NCBI GenBank assembly: GCA_002381765.1
Contig: DFXX01000058.1
Location: 26,942-37,778, forward strand
DNA length: 10,837 bases
Source of the DNA: Bacteriovoracaceae bacterium UBA4097
Lineage (GTDB): Bacteria; Bdellovibrionota; Bacteriovoracia; Bacteriovoracales; Bacteriovoracaceae
Direction of reading: 5' to 3'
In this document: positions 6,297-10,837 of the stretch, one piece after another
Layout of the letters: each line of letters opens with the position of its first letter
Numbering within the stretch: the stretch's first letter is position 1
Translations under genes and position numbers: made by a program
Notes under the pieces: model-generated
The model's database searches: none
The model's input: only the letters and a program-made list of their open reading frames with translations
What the model was told of the DNA's origin: nothing

Positions 6297-6331
6297 AAAA
6301 AAAAAGCCCTCTGAAAAGAGGGCTTTTTTTT
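6297..6331. terminator. Bidirectional intrinsic terminator between convergent genes
   Basis: A stem with G+C-rich core GCCCTCT (6306-6312) and AGAGGGC (6317-6323) encloses a GAAA tetraloop. It is flanked by nine A residues (6297-6305) and eight T residues (6324-6331), so it has a U-tract in both directions. It sits 3 bases after the carboxypeptidase stop and 8 bases from the stop of the ferredoxin gene and serves both. Confidence 0.95.
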
Positions 6332-6339
6332 ACTTATAC

Positions 6340-7212
6340 TTATGATGCTTTGGTAAATTTAATAACTTCGACCGGACAAGCTTCTGCAGCTTCCTGAATT
6401 CTCAGACCATCATCCAGTGGTGCATTTGGACGGATGATACAAGTATCGGCCAGAACCTCAAAGACATCCTTATAGATATCCTCACAAGCATTACAAACAA
6501 TACAGCCTGGCTCAATCCACACCTTGGCTATGCCGAAGTTGGGAGTGGCGTCTGCAGGTGCCCCACCAGCTCCGCCCGTTGAAGTAGGAGCAGGAGTAAA
6601 ATCACCAGCAAAAGTTGGATTGGTAGCAAGCTTTAACTGAGGTCCACGACCAGGAACAGTGTCTGCTACAAAGCTACGGATAGGAATATCGATTGGCGGC
6701 TTAGATGTTCTAGGAGCATCAAGCTTATTGGCAGAGATAAACTGCTCTACCGTTTGATTGGCCTCTGAAACAAGCTTCTTAAACTTCGGGCCCTTCATAT
6801 CAAACTGAAATGAAATACCATCCTTAGATGAACTCACTTCAACCTGAATCATACCGTAATCGATATTTTGAGCTCCTAAAAGATCGATAAAGCCCGGACC
6901 CATATTGGCCTCGATAGCAAAACTCGACTGTTTGGCAGGAAAGGATTGCAATACTTCAACCTGAGTTGGACTCCCAAAGGGATTAAAGAGGCGAAGCTTG
7001 ATGGTATCGATAGCAGCAGGCTCTTTAGCAGAGTTCCACTTAAATCCAAAAGCAAAAAAATTACCACTCTTAGTCGATCTCAAAAGAGTAAGTTTTGGCT
7101 TACCGAATAAGGTTTCGAAGGTCCCAAACAGTAAGCTTAGGGCAGCTAGACCTACTACTAAGTTAATAACTAGAAAGATGGCTACACCCATTGCAATTAA
7201 GCTGGTTGACAC
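6340..7212 (-). CDS. Membrane-anchored protein with a C-terminal single [4Fe-4S] ferredoxin domain
   Basis: Start chosen at GTG 7210-7212 because AGGAG lies exactly 7 bases upstream. The TTG at 7225-7227, in the same frame, would swallow that ribosome site. The 290-residue product has one long hydrophobic segment (about 4-33), a soluble region of about 130 residues with beta-like character (about 40-175) that I do not recognise, and a Pro/Gly/Ala/Thr linker (about 185-228). Residues about 228-289 are a ferredoxin domain with Cys237-x2-Cys240-x2-Cys243 and Cys279-Pro, the pattern of one-cluster [4Fe-4S] ferredoxins. Cys258 is extra. No charge precedes the hydrophobic segment while several Lys/Arg follow it, so the iron-sulfur domain is predicted to face the cytoplasm. 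It probably passes electrons; the partner is unknown. Confidence 0.85.
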   Translation of the reverse strand: MSTSLIAMGVAIFLVINLVVGLAALSLLFGTFETLFGKPKLTLLRSTKSGNFFAFGFKWNSAKEPAAIDTIKLRLFNPFGSPTQVEVLQSFPAKQSSFAIEANMGPGFIDLLGAQNIDYGMIQVEVSSSKDGISFQFDMKGPKFKKLVSEANQTVEQFISANKLDAPRTSKPPIDIPIRSFVADTVPGRGPQLKLATNPTFAGDFTPAPTSTGGAGGAPADATPNFGIAKVWIEPGCIVCNACEDIYKDVFEVLADTCIIRPNAPLDDGLRIQEAAEACPVEVIKFTKAS

Positions 7213-7251
7213 TGTTAGACTCCTCAATTTATCCAGGTTAAATCTAAGGCA

Positions 7252-7280
7252 ATTATAGCCTAAAGAGCAGTAAATTAGAA
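7252..7280 (-). promoter_or_regulatory. Promoter candidate for the membrane ferredoxin gene
   Basis: On the minus strand a perfect TATAAT (7257-7252) is preceded by 17 bases and TTCTAA (7280-7275, three of six). Initiation near 7245 gives a leader of about 33 bases that includes AGGAG before the GTG start. The perfect -10 makes this one of the better promoter candidates in the window. Confidence 0.55.
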
Positions 7281-7300
7281 CAAAAAGATCAGTACTTACC

Positions 7301-7330
7301 TTGCTTGATCAGTCATTTTTTAAGTAGAAT
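7301..7330 (+). promoter_or_regulatory. Candidate promoter for the acyltransferase gene
   Basis: TTGCTT (7301-7306) and TAGAAT (7325-7330, five of six) are 18 bases apart. Initiation 7-8 bases after the -10 would fall on or next to the ATG at 7338, giving a leaderless message. The -35 lies between two copies of GATCAGT (7287-7293 and 7307-7313). Confidence 0.35.
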
Positions 7331-7337
7331 GTGCCCC

Positions 7338-8108
7338 ATGTCTTATCTCACTCAAATAAAAGCTATTTTAGTTGCCTCCATCTTCCTGGGTTTCGTCCTA
7401 ATTCCCGCTTGTATTGTGGCACTGCCCTTCCCTCTGAGATACAGGCTTAAATTGGTTAGCCCCGCATGGGGAATATTCTCCAGGAACTTTTTGCGATTTG
7501 GCTGTAATGCAAAACTAGATATTCTGGAAGATCACCGCTCAGAAGAATTTAAAGGTGTACCGGCCTATGGCCTTTACATAGCTAATCATCAGAGCTTTAT
7601 TGATATTCCCCTGATGGCCACCACTTATGCTATTCCGCCAATCATGAAAAAAGAGGTCTTATATATTCCTGTCTTTGGTTGGCTTGCCTGGGCGTCGGGT
7701 GCTATGGCCGTCTCACGAAGCCAGACCAATTCCCGGAAAAAGGTCTTTAGCATGGCCCGCAATCGACTCAATAAAGAGAAGATGGCAGTGCAAGTTTATC
7801 CGGAAGGAACGCGCTCTTTAGATGGTCACCCTAAGAGCTTTGAGCATATAAAAAAAACTCTGATGGTTGTCGCCTACACTGATAAAATTCCTGTGATCCC
7901 CACTAGCCTCTATGGAACAAGGGGAGTACTCACCAAAAAAGGCACCATTAAACCAAACAGGCATCTGGGAATTATCGTTCATAAAGAAATACATCCCGAG
8001 AATTTCGCAACCGTGGATGAGTTTTGCATGGCATGCTGGAATAAGGTTATTGAGGGCTATGATCGGATGAGGGATCAGCTAGGTCCTCTAAATGAAAGTT
8101 TATCTTAG
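7338..8108 (+). CDS. PlsC-type 1-acyl-sn-glycerol-3-phosphate (lysophospholipid) acyltransferase
   Basis: Transfers an acyl chain to a lysophospholipid, most likely lysophosphatidate to phosphatidate, at the inner membrane. In the 256-residue product chosen here, residues about 9-29 are a hydrophobic N-terminal segment. NHQSFID holds the catalytic His84 and Asp89, EGTRS (156-160) binds the phosphate, and IPVIPTSLYG (184-193) is the distal motif. Starts at TTG 7305 and ATG 7329 are also in frame, and none has a clear ribosome site. ATG 7338 is preferred because the likely -10 box overlaps ATG 7329. Paralogues acting on other lipids, such as ornithine-lipid or lysophospholipid remodelling enzymes, cannot be excluded, so no symbol is given. 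The last 62 bases lie inside truB on the other strand. Confidence 0.9.
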   Translation: MSYLTQIKAILVASIFLGFVLIPACIVALPFPLRYRLKLVSPAWGIFSRNFLRFGCNAKLDILEDHRSEEFKGVPAYGLYIANHQSFIDIPLMATTYAIPPIMKKEVLYIPVFGWLAWASGAMAVSRSQTNSRKKVFSMARNRLNKEKMAVQVYPEGTRSLDGHPKSFEHIKKTLMVVAYTDKIPVIPTSLYGTRGVLTKKGTIKPNRHLGIIVHKEIHPENFATVDEFCMACWNKVIEGYDRMRDQLGPLNESLS

Positions 8109-9030
8109 GCTTGATCTGATTCTCATCTATTTTCTGGGCCAGTCCCAGAAGCTTTGAGCTCTCATCCAATATCCAAGAATATTCAGAAGTTTTTGAATCC
8201 CCATTTAATTCATTTAATTTGAGAAAGGCCCCATTCTTAAATGCCGTCGCCTGAGTTTCATTCAGTATAAAGCGCGGAAAGGGAAGAACATCATGAACTT
8301 TGACCCCTCTCTCAATGATCAGTTCTTCTCTATCCACGGGCCAATCTTTTTTGAAGATCGCCTTCTTGATATTCACATTGCCCACACTTTCTCTCACTAG
8401 CGAGATAAGTGATCCGATAGTTCCTAGATCATTGGCCATATCAGAAAACAGTGTTCTGACATAGGTCCCGGAGCTCACGGTTACCTGGATAGAAAGATAA
8501 GGGAACTGATATCTTAAAACTTTGATGTCGTAGATATGTCTTAGAACTTGTTCTTTCTTAACCTCAACACCTTCTCTTGCCCATTCATGGAGATTTTTTC
8601 CCATAAATTTTGCAGCGGAATATTTATGCGGGGCCTGCCAATAGTCCCCCAGAAACTTTTCTCGGAATCTTTCTTCTAGAAATGACCGGGGAAAACGAGC
8701 AATTTCTTCTTTAAGGTAAGGAGTATCATCGGTCTGTGAAATTTCAGAAGTATAATCTCCGGTGGGAGTGTCTATTCCAAGTTTACCAGTGGCAATGTAG
8801 GTCTTTGGCATGAATTCATGAATAAAATCATTAAGCCTCGCCGCTCCACCAATACCAATCATCAGGACCCCAGAAGCAAAGGGATCTAGTGTTCCGAAGT
8901 GCCCGATCTTACCAAAGCCATTAGGAAGATGGCGCTTGAAGTGCCGGATGACATCATAAGAAGTCATTCGGGCCGGCTTAAATACATTGAATATCAAAGG
9001 AGGATAAACGGATTTATTCTTTTTCTTCAT
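8047..9030 (-). CDS. truB: tRNA pseudouridine(55) synthase TruB
   Basis: Converts U55 of the tRNA T-arm to pseudouridine. The catalytic Asp49 lies in GHFGTLDPFASGVL (43-56). The N-terminal KPARMTSYDV block (18-27), APHKYSAAKFMGKNLHEWAREG (about 133-154, motif partly quoted) and SSGTYVRTLFSDMANDLG (about 186-203) are the family's other active-site segments. A small C-terminal domain of TruB type (about 245-315) follows. The usual KPxGxTS is KPARMTS here, with Arg for Gly. At 327 residues it is slightly longer than E. coli TruB (314). The ATG overlaps the end of rbfA by 17 bases, so it is translated as part of infB-rbfA-truB. No terminator is visible after the stop, which lies inside the acyltransferase gene. 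Confidence 0.97.
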   Translation of the reverse strand: MKKKNKSVYPPLIFNVFKPARMTSYDVIRHFKRHLPNGFGKIGHFGTLDPFASGVLMIGIGGAARLNDFIHEFMPKTYIATGKLGIDTPTGDYTSEISQTDDTPYLKEEIARFPRSFLEERFREKFLGDYWQAPHKYSAAKFMGKNLHEWAREGVEVKKEQVLRHIYDIKVLRYQFPYLSIQVTVSSGTYVRTLFSDMANDLGTIGSLISLVRESVGNVNIKKAIFKKDWPVDREELIIERGVKVHDVLPFPRFILNETQATAFKNGAFLKLNELNGDSKTSEYSWILDESSKLLGLAQKIDENQIKPKINFHLEDLADPSSDHSPQ

Positions 9031-9376
9031 CCGAGGAGTCTTCTAAAAGTTTTGTGATCTTAGACTCATCTTCAAACTGAGAATTATAAAGGTAGTGAAG
9101 TTCAGGAGTATGGCGAACGATCATCTTAGTAGAAAGAAGCTTTCTCATTCTGCCAGTCGTGCTCTCAATGGCTTCCTTAGCATCCCCTCGTTTAGAGGCA
9201 TCAAAGGTATCCCAGAAGACTTTAGCATGAGAGTAATCTTGCGTAAGTTCAACGTGGGTAACAGAAACATTCATGAGACGCGGATCCGCGAATTCCCTTC
9301 TCAGGGCGAGATTAATCTCATCGCGAATCCGTTCTTCATATTTAACTTTCGAAAATTTATTACCACGTCCGGCCAC
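9014..9376 (-). CDS. rbfA: Ribosome-binding factor A
   Basis: A 120-residue KH-fold protein that helps mature the 5' end region of 16S rRNA in the 30S subunit and matters in cold adaptation. Family landmarks are the basic N-terminus, the RIRDEINLALRREFADPRL helix-turn (about 16-34, motif only), the VTHVELTQDYSHAKVF strand (about 39-54) and RHTPELHY (88-95). An acidic tail ends the protein. Translation starts with GTG at 9376. AAGAGG lies 5 bases upstream and overlaps the TAA of infB, so ribosomes finishing infB can re-initiate here. Confidence 0.96.
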   Translation of the reverse strand: MAGRGNKFSKVKYEERIRDEINLALRREFADPRLMNVSVTHVELTQDYSHAKVFWDTFDASKRGDAKEAIESTTGRMRKLLSTKMIVRHTPELHYLYNSQFEDESKITKLLEDSSDEEKE

Positions 9377-9385
9377 AATAACCTC

Positions 9386-10837
9386 TTAAAGAGTCATGTC
9401 AGAGGTAGATACCAGCGTGCGCTTCTTCTCTTCCATGATATAGGCTTCAATGATGTCTTCAATTTTAACATCATTAAAGTTTTCAAGAGACATACCACAC
9501 TCGTAACCGTTCTTAACTTCTTTAACTTCATCTTTGAAGCGCTTAAGAGTAGTAAGCTTACCATCGTAAACAATCTTACCTTCTCTAAGAAGACGGATAT
9601 TACATCCACGCTCAATCTTACCGTCAACAACTGCTGTACCAGCAATGGTTCCAACTTTAGGAATTGAGAATGTTTCACGAACCTGAGCGCGACCGATATA
9701 TTTCTCAACTCTTTCAGGAGTTAACATACCTTCAAGAGCCAGGGTCACATCATTGATAAGTTCGTAAATGATGGAATAAGTCTTAACATCAACACCTTTT
9801 TCTTCGGCCAGACGACGGGCAGAAGTCACCGGTCGCATGTTGAATCCAAGGATAAAGCCTTTTGAAGAAGCCGCTAAATTCACATCATTATCAGTGATAG
9901 CACCTACGCCGCCACCGATGACGGAAACAGAAACCTCATCATTGCCCAATCTTTCGACTGCAGTAACAATGGCTTCGTATGAACCTTGAACATCTGAACG
10001 GATGATAAGATTAAGAATCTTTTTCTCAGCTTCAGAGTTATTTTGAGCACTAGAGAAGAAATCTTCAAGGCTAACTTTCTTAGCTTCGATAGAAGTATTC
10101 GCCATGGCCTTTCTTTCATTAATTCGATTGTCCACAATCTTAGAAGCTTCACGCTCATTCTTCACCACATTGAGAATATCTCCAGGAGAAGGAACGGTTT
10201 CAAGACCGAGGATTTGAACCGGAGTTGAAGGTCCAGCAGAGTTAAGCATCTTGCCTGAGAAATCCATAAGAGAGCGAGCTCTTCCAGAAGTTTCTCCCAC
10301 AACGATAGCGTCACCTTTGCTAAGAGTACCTTTCTGAACCAGAATAGTTGCAACAGGACCACGTCCTACTTCAACTTTTGATTCGATAACAACACCTTCA
10401 GCTGGACCATTTGGATTCTCACGAAGATCCATGATCTCTGCCTGAAGCTGGATCGCCTCAAGTAGCCCATCCACACCTTCACCCGTTAGAGCAGAAACAT
10501 GGGCATACTGAGTTTCACCACCCCAATCTTCTGGAAGGAGGTTGTACTCCATAAGACCCTGCTTCACCTTATCAGGATTAGCTGCTGGCTTATCGATTTT
10601 GTTAACGGCTACGATGATAGGCACACCGGCATTTTTACAGAACTTGATTGATTCAACGGTCTGAGGCATTACACCGTCATCGGCTGCAACCACAAGAACC
10701 ACAATATCTGTCACATTCGCTCCACGCTGTCTCATGGCCGCAAAAGCCGCGTGACCAGGAGTATCTAGGAATGTGAGGAGCGTATTTTTAACTTTTACAG
10801 AATAAGCACCAATGTGCTGAGTAATACCACCAGCTTC
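9386..10837 (-). CDS. infB: Translation initiation factor IF-2 (5' partial)
   Basis: GTPase that brings initiator fMet-tRNA to the 30S subunit and promotes subunit joining. The last 483 residues are present; the frame is open to the window edge, so the apparent ATG at 10733-10735 is internal Met35 and not the start. Visible in order (residue 1 is at the window edge): switch I remnant EAGGITQHIGAY (1-12), G3 DTPGH (25-29) with the catalytic His29, G4 NKID (79-82), G5 SAL (115-117), then domains II, III and the C-terminal fMet-tRNA-binding domain (about 385-470) with KRFKDEVKEV and ECGMSLENFNDVK. The residue after DTPGH is Ala where Glu is common (DTPGHEAF). The P-loop and N-terminal domain lie outside the window. 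First gene seen of infB-rbfA-truB. Confidence 0.98.
   Translation of the reverse strand, partial: EAGGITQHIGAYSVKVKNTLLTFLDTPGHAAFAAMRQRGANVTDIVVLVVAADDGVMPQTVESIKFCKNAGVPIIVAVNKIDKPAANPDKVKQGLMEYNLLPEDWGGETQYAHVSALTGEGVDGLLEAIQLQAEIMDLRENPNGPAEGVVIESKVEVGRGPVATILVQKGTLSKGDAIVVGETSGRARSLMDFSGKMLNSAGPSTPVQILGLETVPSPGDILNVVKNEREASKIVDNRINERKAMANTSIEAKKVSLEDFFSSAQNNSEAEKKILNLIIRSDVQGSYEAIVTAVERLGNDEVSVSVIGGGVGAITDNDVNLAASSKGFILGFNMRPVTSARRLAEEKGVDVKTYSIIYELINDVTLALEGMLTPERVEKYIGRAQVRETFSIPKVGTIAGTAVVDGKIERGCNIRLLREGKIVYDGKLTTLKRFKDEVKEVKNGYECGMSLENFNDVKIEDIIEAYIMEEKKRTLVSTSDMTL

Noticed and set aside
9095..9667. Plus-strand open frame of 190 codons opposite rbfA and infB
   Set aside because: It lies wholly antisense to two strongly conserved genes, has no recognisable motif and no ribosome site. 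Codon constraint on the other strand explains its length.
10733..10735. ATG that could be taken as an infB start
   Set aside because: The frame continues upstream to the window edge and encodes the conserved GTPase switch sequence, so this is an internal Met.
1..10837. Defence system, prophage, insertion sequence, CRISPR or tRNA content
   Set aside because: No transposase, integrase, nuclease cluster, repeat array or cloverleaf was seen on either strand; the genes are mostly housekeeping or envelope functions.

Overview
The window reads as chromosomal core and accessory DNA from a Gram-negative bacterium. Two predicted lipoproteins, a periplasmic-binding-protein-like gene and a murein-peptide-type carboxypeptidase all imply an envelope with a periplasm. 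Moderate-to-low GC, short intergenic gaps and an infB-rbfA-truB cluster fit a proteobacterium-like or Bdellovibrionota-like genome. That placement is an inference from style and gene content; nothing here fixes the species. I see no rRNA, tRNA, CRISPR array, insertion sequence, phage gene or toxin-antitoxin pair.

Layout. Positions 1-138 hold the last 45 codons of an unrecognised cysteine-containing protein, closed by an intrinsic terminator. A second terminator, facing left, closes the minus-strand group ATPase - permease - FKBP isomerase (2551 to 324). The ATPase and permease form a FecCD-type (iron-chelate/cobalamin-like) ABC importer, and both subunits are short for the family. Divergent from it is an M48 lipoprotein protease (2616-3575, plus). 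Convergent with the protease is a minus-strand pair, rnhA followed by a secreted protein that resembles a class III substrate-binding protein (5011 to 3562). The importer's probable binding protein is therefore separated from its membrane subunits by the protease gene.

From 5098 rightwards a plus-strand pair encodes a pterin synthase homologue, with Glu near the usual Cys site, and an M14 zinc carboxypeptidase joined by an ATGA overlap. A bidirectional terminator separates it from a minus-strand gene for a membrane-anchored single-cluster ferredoxin of unusual architecture (7212 to 6340). A PlsC-type acyltransferase (plus) follows. Its 3' end overlaps the 3' end of truB by 62 bases. The rest is the minus-strand translation/RNA cluster infB (5' end outside the window) - rbfA - truB, tightly packed with overlaps.

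Most of this is housekeeping: translation initiation, ribosome maturation, tRNA pseudouridylation, RNA-DNA hybrid removal, phospholipid synthesis and envelope protein folding or quality control. I do not see a convincing new defence or mobile system. The points most worth a second look are the tethered ferredoxin, the Glu-type pterin synthase homologue, the split minimal importer, and several promoters that sit so close to start codons that the transcripts may be leaderless or nearly so.
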